Assembly (NCBI GenBank): GCA_021817305.1
Contig: JAKAVL010000037.1
Span: 1-33,785, forward strand
From: Microcaldota archaeon
GTDB lineage: Archaea; Micrarchaeota; Micrarchaeia; Micrarchaeales; CABMGC01
Direction: 5' to 3'
DNA length: 33,785 nt
The first letter of the stretch is position 1; every line of letters starts with the position of its first letter. Under the pieces are notes generated by a model. That model ran no database searches. It had not been told where the DNA came from and saw only the letters and a list, made by a program, of their open reading frames with translations. Positions 23,388 to 30,994 of the stretch are shown piece after piece. Both the position numbers and the translations under genes were made by a program.

Positions 23388-23397
23388 TTCATAAATA
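23388..23397 (+). promoter_or_regulatory. TATA box of the DUF763 gene
   Basis: TTCATAAATA lies about 20 nt before the ATG at 23413, implying a leaderless mRNA. Confidence 0.5.
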
Positions 23398-23412
23398 CCT
23401 TAACGCAGAAAA

Positions 23413-24480
23413 ATGCCCATGCACCACTACACCGAGCTTCCTCTGCATGGTGGCAATGCACCCAGATGGCTTTTCAGCAGGATGGTGAAGCTGGGCAGCG
23501 CCATAGGCACGGTAATCCTCGACGAGTTCGGCGCAGACGAGCTTGTGGCAAGGCTCAGCGATTCCGCATGGCTGCAGGCCCTAGCATGCACCATGGGATA
23601 CGATTGGCATAGCAGCGGGACTACGACAGTGACAATGGGCGCTCTGAAGGAAGCGCTGAACGACACCGGGGAGATATTCATAGCAGGAGGAAAGGGCAAG
23701 GCAGGCCTCAAGACGCCGCAGGACATAACAACGGGTGTTGATGTGCTTTCAATACCCGGTGCAGATGACGAATTCAAGGAGCTCAGCAGGCTCTCGGCAA
23801 AGATAGATTCGGCACTGGTCTACGACAACGTAGGTATATACCACCACACCTTTGTCTTTTCAAAAAACAGGAAGTGGAGCGTGGTGCAGCAGGCGCTCGA
23901 CTCGAAGAACAGGAAGGCCATACGCTTCCAATGGAACGGCGGCAATGTCGACAAGAAGGACATAGCGAACGAGCCGCACTCGGCCGTTTATTCTGACATG
24001 CGCAAGATCTCTCTGGACCTTACTAATCATGAGAACGATTGGGCGAGGTCAGGAAGCATAGAGGCGCTGCGCGAGTTCCCCTACTACTCGAAGGACTCAC
24101 CGCTTACGGATTATCCGTCAAGGCATGCGATAATTCCGAGACTGGACATAAGCAAAAGGGGCCTCGATGCCATAAAACGCGCAAGCGAACGCGATCCCCA
24201 AAGCTACAAGGAACTGCTTCTCGTAAAAGGCATCGGAAGGTCTACACTGAGATCCCTCGCATTCGTCTCAAGCGTAATCTACGGCAAGGAGCTCTCGTAC
24301 AAAGACCCTGTGACATACTCCTACAACGTCGGAGGAAAGGACGGGATACCATTTCCGGTAGACACAAAGACATATGACTCTGCCATAAGCGCAATGGAGC
24401 ACATGATAGACGGAGCAAAGCTTGAAAGCAAGGAGAAGTACGCTGCGCTGAGACGGCTGTCGAGCGCGTTCAGCACATGA
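23413..24480 (+). CDS. DUF763 family protein
   Basis: 355-aa protein of a family whose function has not been established. Recognisable conserved stretches: ELPLHGGNAPRWLFSRMVKL (residues 8-27), MGYDWHSSGTTTVTMGALKE near residue 61, GGKGKAG near residue 92, DNVGIYHHTFVF near residue 139, and KWSVVQQAL. The many conserved His and Asp residues (HGG, DWHSSG, YHH) suggest metal binding or hydrolysis. Near residue 274 LLVKGIGRSTLRSLAFVSSV looks like a helix-hairpin-helix, which would point to nucleic acid. The gene stands alone with its own TATA box and converges on nop5 after about 120 nt of non-coding sequence in which I see only an isolated TATA-like stretch near 24536. Confidence 0.85.
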   Translation: MPMHHYTELPLHGGNAPRWLFSRMVKLGSAIGTVILDEFGADELVARLSDSAWLQALACTMGYDWHSSGTTTVTMGALKEALNDTGEIFIAGGKGKAGLKTPQDITTGVDVLSIPGADDEFKELSRLSAKIDSALVYDNVGIYHHTFVFSKNRKWSVVQQALDSKNRKAIRFQWNGGNVDKKDIANEPHSAVYSDMRKISLDLTNHENDWARSGSIEALREFPYYSKDSPLTDYPSRHAIIPRLDISKRGLDAIKRASERDPQSYKELLLVKGIGRSTLRSLAFVSSVIYGKELSYKDPVTYSYNVGGKDGIPFPVDTKTYDSAISAMEHMIDGAKLESKEKYAALRRLSSAFST

Positions 24481-24603
24481 GCAAAATCAGATCATTAACG
24501 GATGGGAGGGTGTCACATACTTAGGGTCATCAAAGTATATTTATGACCACTGAATCAAAATATGCTTTTCGCCAAGCTTTCCGCAACAAGGCAAAAGCGC
24601 AGG

Positions 24604-25518
24604 TCACCCGCTTTCCTTTGGCTGGGAATCCCTTTTCCTCGCCTTCTCTATCTGCTGCTTGAGCACATCAGCAATGAAGCGCTTTGTCATCGAGTCGGCC
24701 CTCGCAGCTATGCCTATCTTCGTGGCGTAGATCCTCGCCATGCGCCCCTTCTCCTTCTTGCTGACAGTCGCGAGCTCCGGCAGCTTGAACAGGAAGCCGT
24801 ACTTCGGGGGGCGCGAGCCGTATTTCATGTGCTTGAAGAGCGCCCTCTCGGCTCCGAGAAGCTGAATAGTGCTCGCAGGCATCATGGCAAGCCTCTGCAG
24901 CGAGCCGGCCTTGCTCAGCATCTCTGCGGCTATCTTGTAATCTATAAGGTAAACGACGTTTGGCATGAGCTTCTTTGTCTGCAGCTCAAGGAACGCGTCG
25001 AGGCCTTTCTGAACCTCAGAAAGCCTGAGCATCTCACCGGCAAGCTCCTTCATGGCCTTGTGCTCCTCAGGGTCCATGTTCGGGAATCCGGTTGAGGATT
25101 TTATTTTCTCGATAAGCATGTGGGACTCGCCCCCTAGGATGTCGCTGATTGATTCGTCATCTGCTTCTCTGCTGCTTACGCCTGACACCAGCTTTGCGAA
25201 AGTATCGTGGTTTTCGAGCCTTATGTTCGGGAAGTACGCACCATACCACTCCTCCAACCTTTCGTATATGGTGTTGCGTATGCGCTCTATCTCGCTGTAG
25301 GAGTTGATGGCCTGTATTATCGAATGGTCTGCTGCAGATGCCGTATAGGCTGTGCTAACGCCACCCCGCGCCCTCTGCATGAACCTCTTTCTCCTGTCTG
25401 CCATGCCTTCCCTGCCGCCAAAGCCCCTGCCGCTCCTCTCTCCCTTATCCCTATCTGCATTTCCGAATCTTCCGCGGCCTCTGTTCCTGTACCTATTGTC
25501 GGGCAAGCAAAACACCAT
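24604..25518 (-). CDS. nop5: Nop5/Nop56-family snoRNP protein lacking the fibrillarin-binding N-domain
   Basis: Core protein of box C/D sRNPs that guide 2'-O-methylation of rRNA. The 304 aa (normally about 380-410) contain the coiled-coil and Nop domain: AIIQ-like helix with EEWYGAYFPNIRLENHDTFA near residue 88, RLSEVQKGLDAFLELQ near residue 163, LMPNVVYLIDYKIAAEMLSK near residue 184, then LQLLGAE-type IQLLGAERALFKHMKYG near residue 222 and PPKYGFLF. The usual N-terminal ~120-aa domain that binds fibrillarin is missing; instead residues about 8-50 are Arg/Gly-rich (NRGRGRF, RSGRGFGGREG). The ATG at 25518 lies 10 nt after the predicted transcription start. The C-terminus is Lys/Arg-rich as in the family. 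Confidence 0.88.
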   Translation of the reverse strand: MVFCLPDNRYRNRGRGRFGNADRDKGERSGRGFGGREGMADRRKRFMQRARGGVSTAYTASAADHSIIQAINSYSEIERIRNTIYERLEEWYGAYFPNIRLENHDTFAKLVSGVSSREADDESISDILGGESHMLIEKIKSSTGFPNMDPEEHKAMKELAGEMLRLSEVQKGLDAFLELQTKKLMPNVVYLIDYKIAAEMLSKAGSLQRLAMMPASTIQLLGAERALFKHMKYGSRPPKYGFLFKLPELATVSKKEKGRMARIYATKIGIAARADSMTKRFIADVLKQQIEKARKRDSQPKESG

Positions 25519-25547
25519 GATTAGATGGTTTATCTTCTCTGCGAAAC

Positions 25548-25557
25548 AATTTATAGC
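25548..25557 (-). promoter_or_regulatory. TATA box of nop5
   Basis: Minus strand GCTATAAATT overlaps the stop codon of the upstream gene and lies about 35 nt before the nop5 ATG at 25518. Confidence 0.45.
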
Positions 25558-26297
25558 TTTGCGCGCCTTGACTCAAGTATGACCAATGCTGTGTCCACGG
25601 TCTCGCGCAGGACTTCAAGCAGTTTCATTGCGGAATCCTTTGCATCGAAGGCGCTTCCGGTCCCTATGCCCCCCAGGTCCATGTACTCTGCCTCAAACGC
25701 CTTCCTGTTCTCTATATTTATTGCCCTTATCCTTACCTGCGTCCCATAGATGCGCACCTTGCAGCGGCTGAGCGTTCCTACCTTCATCTTGCCTATGTCA
25801 GCATCGCTGATGCTCACGCCCTTCTTCTCTACCTCGAATGCGCTCCCGTTCGCTCTATGCTTCTTGTCCCTTTGGCATTCTCCCAGGAGCACATGCTTTG
25901 CCTGGCCGATGCTTCTGATCCACGGGACATGCTCGCGCATTTCCACGGCAAAGGCCCTGAGCGTGTCCTCGTAGGCTGCGTCTTCTTGCACCACCCTTAT
26001 CCTGCCCGGGCTCATAAGCGACACTCTGCCCTCCAGGCCCGCACCACAAAGGAATAACTCCCTCGCAGCCTTCCTCACCGCGCCGACGAACTCATCAGTA
26101 TAATCGGCGTCCGCCGCCCCTAACAGACGCTTGCATGGATTCACGGCGGACCTCGAAAGGGGCGTTCTAGGCGCGGCCGGAGCATTATCTCCTGTCACCC
26201 TGTCGCTTCCATTCATTTTCGCCAGCAAACGCATGCGAACCTTATAACCTACCACGCCAATATCTCTAGCTGCCAAAACAATACCTTTCGTGCTCAA
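25551..26297 (-). CDS. Unknown protein, up to 248 aa
   Basis: I recognise no family. The protein alternates predicted strands and helices and is soluble. Residues about 65-125 include FVGAVRKAARELFLCGAGLE and RIRVVQEDAAYEDTLRAFAV. Near residue 130 lies RSIGQAKHVLLGECQRDKKH, and residues 150-205 (GVSISDADIGKM, SRCKVRIYGTQVRIRAIN) look like a small beta-barrel-type segment. No S-adenosylmethionine motif, so it is not fibrillarin. The start is uncertain: TTG at 26297 gives full length but falls at or before the expected transcription start from the TATA at 26311; ATG at 26234 and ATG at 26216 are alternatives. Nop5 follows 32 nt downstream on the same strand, so RNA-related function is possible but inferred from position only. 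Confidence 0.6.
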   Translation of the reverse strand: MSTKGIVLAARDIGVVGYKVRMRLLAKMNGSDRVTGDNAPAAPRTPLSRSAVNPCKRLLGAADADYTDEFVGAVRKAARELFLCGAGLEGRVSLMSPGRIRVVQEDAAYEDTLRAFAVEMREHVPWIRSIGQAKHVLLGECQRDKKHRANGSAFEVEKKGVSISDADIGKMKVGTLSRCKVRIYGTQVRIRAINIENRKAFEAEYMDLGGIGTGSAFDAKDSAMKLLEVLRETVDTALVILESRRAKL

Positions 26298-26310
26298 AGG
26301 TGCAAAATTC

Positions 26311-26323
26311 AGATATAAATAAC
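26311..26323. promoter_or_regulatory. Bidirectional TATA element between the 248-aa gene and glyS
   Basis: AGATATAAATAAC reads as a TATA box in both directions; the minus-strand gene begins within 20-100 nt and glyS 53 nt away. Confidence 0.45.
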
Positions 26324-26344
26324 TTGTTGGTTGATTAGTATTAG

Positions 26345-26354
26345 TTTTTTAAGC
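26345..26354 (+). promoter_or_regulatory. Second candidate TATA box of glyS
   Basis: TTTTTTAAGC centred about 25 nt before the glyS ATG at 26375, which would give a leaderless transcript; GGTG at 26365-26368 could otherwise serve as a ribosome binding site for a longer one. Confidence 0.35.
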
Positions 26355-26374
26355 ACAAGCCAAGTGGTGTAGGG

Positions 26375-27850
26375 ATGTCGGAGAGCAAAAAAGAGAACAA
26401 GGCATTTTCAATAATAGAGCGCAGGGGCATATTCTATCCTGCGTTTGACGCGTACAACGCCTCAAGCGGCTTCTACGATTATGGTGCGATAGGGCTCAGG
26501 ATAATGAGGGGCATAGAGGGCGCATGGCGCAACATATTCATAGACGAGATGGGTGCGACAGAGATACAGACAACTGACATAGTGCCAGAAATAGTCCTCA
26601 AGGCGAGCGGCCACGTTTCCACGTTTACCGATCCGGTCATAGGCTGCAAGACGTGCAAGAGCTCCTTTAGGGCGGACAAGCTTCTCGAGGAATACTACGA
26701 TAAGAAGCACGACAAAGAGGGGCTGGCTGCGCTTAGGAAGTTCGACAAGAAGGCGATGCAGGCAAAGATAACAGAGTACAAGATACGCTGCCAGAGGTGC
26801 GGCGGCGAGCTGCAGGGCATAGAAGACGTAAACCTCATGTTCAAGACGCATCTGGGCCATGGCACAGACAATGTCGCATACCTCCGCCCCGAAACTGCGC
26901 AGGGAATATTCGTTGACTTCAAGAACCTATTCAGGATCTACGGCTTGAAGCTTCCGGCGGCGATCGCGCAATCAGGGAAGGCGTACAGAAATGAGATATC
27001 ACCGCGGCAACAGCTAGTTCGCATGCGCGAGTTCCACCAGATGGAGACGGAGATATTCTTCGACCCTGCAGATGAGCAGAAAAGATTCAATTCCATCGAT
27101 CTGGATGCACTCCTGTCAAAGGAGATAAGCTTCGTCTACCGTGGCGGCAAGGAATCAACTGAAACGCTGGGCGCTCTTCTCAAGAACGGCCGGATACCCA
27201 ACAAGCTATTTGCATTGTGCGTCTACATGGAGGCAAAGCTGCTCGATACAATCGGAATACCGAAGAACGTGTACCGGTTCAGGGAGGTGGAGAAGGAAGA
27301 GCTGCCGCACTACTCCAAGGGCAACGTGGATTTGGAGATAAGCACTTCATACGGCTGGATAGAGGTGTCAGGGAACGCGTACAGGACCGACTGGGATCTT
27401 TCGCAGCACGCCAAGCTTTCCGGAAAGGAAATAACCGTGCTTAGCAACGGCAAAAAGATAACGCCGCATGTCGTCGAGGCAAGCATCGGCCTCGACCGTC
27501 TCCTCATCTCCCTCCTGGACAACGCCGTTCAGGAAGGAAAGGATCGCGGCTGGGAGTGGCTGAATCTAAACGAGAGTGTCGCACCTTACAAATACGCCGT
27601 GTTTCCGCTCCAGAAGGACGAAAAGCTCGAGAGCGCAGCAGCAAACCTGCAGGCCAGGCTCTCGGAGAACAGAGTTGCGTCCTATTATTCCGTATCCGGG
27701 AGCATTGGCAAGCGGTATGCCAAATCAGATGAGATAGGGGTTCCATACGCGATAACCGTGGACTTCCAAAGCCTTGAGGACGGGACAGTGACGGTGCGCG
27801 ACCGCGACACTGCGAAGCAGGCACGCACGAAGATTGGCGATGTCAAATGA
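26375..27850 (+). CDS. glyS: Glycyl-tRNA synthetase, archaeal/eukaryal class II type
   Basis: Charges tRNA(Gly). The 491-aa chain begins with the catalytic core: ERRGIFYPAFDAYNASSGFY near residue 15, DYGAIGLRI, and KASGHVSTFTDP near residue 76. An insertion carries two CxxC pairs (CKTC near residue 90 and CQRC near residue 136) that may bind zinc. RPETAQGIFVDFKN near residue 171, the motif 2 region YRNEISPRQQLVRMREF near residue 205, and ASIGLDRLLISLLDNA (motif 3) near residue 369 follow. The C-terminal ~90 residues form the anticodon-binding domain (AVFPLQKDEKLESAAANLQ). It is on the short side for the family. The stop overlaps the next gene by ATGA. Confidence 0.95.
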   Translation: MSESKKENKAFSIIERRGIFYPAFDAYNASSGFYDYGAIGLRIMRGIEGAWRNIFIDEMGATEIQTTDIVPEIVLKASGHVSTFTDPVIGCKTCKSSFRADKLLEEYYDKKHDKEGLAALRKFDKKAMQAKITEYKIRCQRCGGELQGIEDVNLMFKTHLGHGTDNVAYLRPETAQGIFVDFKNLFRIYGLKLPAAIAQSGKAYRNEISPRQQLVRMREFHQMETEIFFDPADEQKRFNSIDLDALLSKEISFVYRGGKESTETLGALLKNGRIPNKLFALCVYMEAKLLDTIGIPKNVYRFREVEKEELPHYSKGNVDLEISTSYGWIEVSGNAYRTDWDLSQHAKLSGKEITVLSNGKKITPHVVEASIGLDRLLISLLDNAVQEGKDRGWEWLNLNESVAPYKYAVFPLQKDEKLESAAANLQARLSENRVASYYSVSGSIGKRYAKSDEIGVPYAITVDFQSLEDGTVTVRDRDTAKQARTKIGDVK

Positions 27851-28773
27851 CAGGAGCATTCGCAGAAGCGCAGCTGTACACGATTCCTAATGTCATTGGT
27901 CTTAACATACGCGCAAGCATAGAGAGCGGGCAGCCGCTCACCTTCCATGCGAACTACAAGCTGGATGACGGTACAGAGCGCCTCGATTATGTTACGCAGG
28001 ATGGCGTCATAAGGCTCCAGAGGGAAAGGGCGCGGCCCGATGCACTGCTGTACTCATTCGCAGGGAACTACACACGAAGCTCCGCAAGGGATGAGATAGC
28101 CTCGCGCTTCGGACTGTCGCACGACATGCGGCGCATATATTCCCGGATAAGGACCGACCGATTCATGGACAACGCTGTAAGCTCGCTGTATGGCATGCGC
28201 GTAACCGAGAACCATCCGTGGGAAGCCACGCTGTGTTATCTCATATCGCAGTTCAACAACATAAAGAGAATACGCGGAATAGTGCGTGGCATGATAAGCA
28301 GGTTTGGCGATACTGTAGAGCAGGATGGCATCGCATTCAAGCTGTTTCCCTCCCCGGAGCGCATCTCCAAGGCAAGCATCAACGAGCTTATGGCATGCGG
28401 CACCGGATTCCGCGCAAAGTACATAAAAAACACGGCGCGCGCATTCTCCGAGAATCCAGGATACGCGGGCATGCATGGCACAGAATACGGCGAGCTCAAG
28501 AACAGGCTGATGGACCTCGACGGCGTGGGAGACAAGGTCGCCGACTGCATACTCCTTTTCGGGTACAGGAAGCACATGGCCTTTCCCATAGACGTCTGGA
28601 TAAAGCGCGTCGTGGAGGAGGTGTACTTCGATGGCAGGAAGCAAAAGATATCCGAAATACACGGCTTCGCGGACAGGAAATGGGGTTCCTACGCGGGATA
28701 CGCGCAGCAATACCTCTTTGAGAGCGGCAGGAGGAACAGGATAGGTGTACGAAATGATAAAGGGCATAGATAA
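27847..28773 (+). CDS. HhH-GPD DNA glycosylase, OGG1/AlkA type
   Basis: Probably removes damaged bases such as 8-oxoguanine or alkylated purines. The 308-aa protein has an N-terminal beta-rich domain (residues about 1-100) and then the HhH-GPD fold: NHPWEATLCYLISQFNNIKR near residue 122, ISKASINELMACGTGFRAKY near residue 178 and the hairpin LMDLDGVGDKVADCILLFG near residue 221, ending with FPIDVWIKRVV near residue 246. The Lys in GVGDKVAD sits where OGG1 carries its Schiff-base Lys, and the Asp in PIDVW is the catalytic acid, so a bifunctional glycosylase/lyase is likely. It overlaps glyS by 4 nt and the translin gene by 20 nt. Confidence 0.88.
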   Translation: MTGAFAEAQLYTIPNVIGLNIRASIESGQPLTFHANYKLDDGTERLDYVTQDGVIRLQRERARPDALLYSFAGNYTRSSARDEIASRFGLSHDMRRIYSRIRTDRFMDNAVSSLYGMRVTENHPWEATLCYLISQFNNIKRIRGIVRGMISRFGDTVEQDGIAFKLFPSPERISKASINELMACGTGFRAKYIKNTARAFSENPGYAGMHGTEYGELKNRLMDLDGVGDKVADCILLFGYRKHMAFPIDVWIKRVVEEVYFDGRKQKISEIHGFADRKWGSYAGYAQQYLFESGRRNRIGVRNDKGHR

Positions 28774-29320
28774 GATAGAGGCCGAGCTGCTAAAACAGCA
28801 GGAGACGAAGGACAGCGTAATGGACCTGTCAAGAGGGATAATAAGGCAGGCGGGGAAGGCGATCACCAAGATACACGCCCGCGACCTGCCCGGTGCGTGG
28901 AAGCTCATCGCAGAGCTCAAGGCCGAAGTCAAGAAGCTCAAGGGCATAGAAAAGGGATTCGAGTACAATTCGATGCAGGCCCATCAGGAATACGTAGAGG
29001 CGTGCGCGCTCCATGTCATGATCAACGAGTCCAGGATCCCATCGAGAGAGGAACTTAATACGGACGGCATGGCATACCTCCTCGGCTTGTTGGATTCCGT
29101 TGGCGAGCTGAAGCGCTACTCAACCGACTGCCTCAGGAAAGAAGACCGGGAGAAGGCAGAGAAGTGCTACGACATGATGCTCGAGATATACGACTCAACG
29201 GTTCCAATGCGCTTTGCTAATTCCCTCGTGCCGGACTTCAGGAAGAAGCAGGATGTCGCGCGAACCCAGATAGAGCGGCTCAGCGGAGAGCTCCTTTTCT
29301 TCAGATCCCAGAAGAAATGA
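28754..29320 (+). CDS. Translin-family protein
   Basis: All-helical protein of 188 aa related to translin/TRAX, which in eukaryotes form octamers that bind or cleave RNA and single-stranded DNA; archaeal homologues are less studied. Visible family stretches: MDLSRGIIRQAGKAITKIHA near residue 24, YNSMQAHQEYVEACALHVMI near residue 74, GMAYLLGLLDSVGELKR near residue 105, then MLEIYDSTVPMRFANSLVPD near residue 143 and RKKQDVARTQIE. The ATG at 28754 with GGTG 6 nt upstream is preferred over GTG at 28745. Acidic residues of a TRAX-type nuclease site are not evident to me. It overlaps the glycosylase gene, so glyS, glycosylase and translin form one operon. Confidence 0.85.
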   Translation: MIKGIDKIEAELLKQQETKDSVMDLSRGIIRQAGKAITKIHARDLPGAWKLIAELKAEVKKLKGIEKGFEYNSMQAHQEYVEACALHVMINESRIPSREELNTDGMAYLLGLLDSVGELKRYSTDCLRKEDREKAEKCYDMMLEIYDSTVPMRFANSLVPDFRKKQDVARTQIERLSGELLFFRSQKK

Positions 29321-29328
29321 GAACAAAA

Positions 29329-29339
29329 GGCTTAAATTG
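29329..29339 (+). promoter_or_regulatory. TATA box of gatCAB
   Basis: GGCTTAAATTG lies about 42 nt before the gatC ATG at 29376. It makes the in-frame TTG at 29337 impossible as a start. Confidence 0.5.
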
Positions 29340-29375
29340 ACGCAAAACCAATCCCTATCTGCAGCGCGTGGTCAG

Positions 29376-29648
29376 ATGGACGACAGAGAGTTCAGCAGGT
29401 TGCTCAAGATATGCAGGATACAGATGGGCGAGGCTGAACGCGCAAAGGTTAAGGGCGAAGTTGACGAGATACTCGAATACTTCAACAGTTTGGGGGATGT
29501 CGACACTAAGGGCATGGAAGAGGCGTTCCATCCAATAACCGTGCCGGAAAAGCTCAGAAAAGATGAGGCCAGCGATTTCAATGATATCAATATGCTGCTT
29601 AAGAACACAAAGACCTATAGGTTCTACGTCGTGGGGCCTAACGTATGA
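29376..29648 (+). CDS. gatC: Aspartyl/glutamyl-tRNA amidotransferase subunit C
   Basis: Small stabilising subunit of GatCAB. The 90-aa product has the typical layout: an N-terminal helix (FSRLLKICRIQM near residue 5), a second helix KGEVDEILEYFNSLGDVDT near residue 25, the connecting segment EEAFHP near residue 48 and a tail with LRKDEA. GGTCAG immediately precedes the ATG. The final ATGA overlaps the start of gatA, indicating coupled translation of the subunits. Confidence 0.9.
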   Translation: MDDREFSRLLKICRIQMGEAERAKVKGEVDEILEYFNSLGDVDTKGMEEAFHPITVPEKLRKDEASDFNDINMLLKNTKTYRFYVVGPNV

Positions 29649-30994
29649 ACAGCATAAGGGAGTTTCTCGATGCGGAAAAGCCAGAGGGCTATGGCAAAAG
29701 AGTTCTCGAAGAGCTCTCGAAACTCAACGAGAAGCTCAACGCATTCAACAACATAACCGGAAGGCTGGGGGAGGGCATGCCTTTCAGCGTGAAGGACAAC
29801 ATATGCGTAAAAGGCGTGGAGACCACCGCGTCCTCAAGAATACTCAAGGGCTACATGCCTGCATTCAATGCAACCGTAGTGCAGCGCATGCTTGACAACA
29901 AATTCTCATTCATAGGGAAGACGAACATGGACGAGTTCGGTTTCGGAAGCTTCGGGCTCAACTCCCAGAAGCCGGCGAGAAACCCGTTTGACGAGAACTA
30001 TGTGGCTGGGGGGAGCAGCAGCGGCGCAGCGGTCGCTACGTCAGTGCTGAAATACCATGTCGCGATGGCAGAGTCAACAGGGGGCTCGATATCGGCGCCA
30101 GCGGCCTTCTGTGGCGTCGTGGGCTTCACGCCCACCTACGGCGCACTTTCCAGGCACGGCCTGATAGACTACGCAAACTCGCTTGACAAGATCGGGATAA
30201 TGGCGAGGCACGCGGCCGACATAAGGTACGTGTTCGAGATGATACGCGGCCAAGACCCGAACGACACCACCTCTATCGAGGGCAAATACGCCTCCGAGGA
30301 CAGGAAGCGAATAATCCTTGTCGACCAGCTCGTCAATGGAATCGACAAGGAAGTTGAGTCAAGCTTCATGGGCCTTGTGGACAAGTTGGAGGGCATGGGC
30401 TACAAGATAATCCGCAAGAGCGTGCCGTTCATCGAGAAGGCGATACCCGCCTACTACACTATAGCCATGGCAGAGGCGTCCACACACCCCGCAAGCTATT
30501 CCGGCTTCAAGTACGGTTACAAGAACGAGGACTTCACGCAGCACTACAACCAGTTCTTCACAAGTGCGAGGGAGCAGTTCGGTGAGGAGGCGAAGCGCAG
30601 GATAGTGCTAGGAACGTTTGTGAGGAGCGCAAGCGTGCGCGACAAATACTACTCGAAGGCGCTCAAGGTTCGTAGCCTTCTGCTCCACGAGCTCGAAGGC
30701 GTTCTGAATGAGGGATTCATTCTCTCCCCTACCATGCCGATACAAGTGCCGAGGGTCGACGATGCAGGAAGCCTGACTCCGCTCGAGGTCTACAAGACCG
30801 ACATAATGACGATACCCCCTAACCTGTGCGGTCTGCCGCACGTATCATTCCCTTATGCATACCACAAGGGCATGCCGCTTGCTGCGCAGCTGGTCACGAA
30901 GCAGTGGAACGACGAGGCAATGCTCGGCCTGGTCGACGGCTGGGAGAAGGGCTTCAAGTACAGGTTCAAGTACAACATTGGTGAATTGCGATGA
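29645..30994 (+). CDS. gatA: Aspartyl/glutamyl-tRNA amidotransferase subunit A (amidase)
   Basis: Glutaminase subunit that releases ammonia for amidation of Asp- or Glu-tRNA. The 449-aa protein belongs to the amidase signature family with its Ser-cisSer-Lys triad: Lys in FSVKDNICVKG near residue 60, the cis-Ser in AGGSSSGAA near residue 122, and the nucleophilic Ser in STGGSISAPAAFCGVVG near residue 145. GKTNMDEFGFGS and TPTYGALSRHG are also typical. In the nucleophile motif the usual SDTGGSIR reads ESTGGSIS, so the conserved Asp and Arg are both Ser. The chain is slightly shorter than bacterial GatA (~480). It overlaps gatC and gatB by 4 nt each. Confidence 0.92.
   Translation: MNSIREFLDAEKPEGYGKRVLEELSKLNEKLNAFNNITGRLGEGMPFSVKDNICVKGVETTASSRILKGYMPAFNATVVQRMLDNKFSFIGKTNMDEFGFGSFGLNSQKPARNPFDENYVAGGSSSGAAVATSVLKYHVAMAESTGGSISAPAAFCGVVGFTPTYGALSRHGLIDYANSLDKIGIMARHAADIRYVFEMIRGQDPNDTTSIEGKYASEDRKRIILVDQLVNGIDKEVESSFMGLVDKLEGMGYKIIRKSVPFIEKAIPAYYTIAMAEASTHPASYSGFKYGYKNEDFTQHYNQFFTSAREQFGEEAKRRIVLGTFVRSASVRDKYYSKALKVRSLLLHELEGVLNEGFILSPTMPIQVPRVDDAGSLTPLEVYKTDIMTIPPNLCGLPHVSFPYAYHKGMPLAAQLVTKQWNDEAMLGLVDGWEKGFKYRFKYNIGELR

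Noticed and set aside
24543-24662. Short plus-strand frame after a TATA-like stretch near 24536
   Set aside because: It gives only 39 codons running into the 3' end of nop5, its ATG lies directly on the TATA-like sequence, and it shows no coding character.
28054-28968. Minus-strand open frame of 304 codons opposite the DNA glycosylase
   Set aside because: The glycosylase on the plus strand has the HhH-GPD active site; the antisense frame is a composition artefact.
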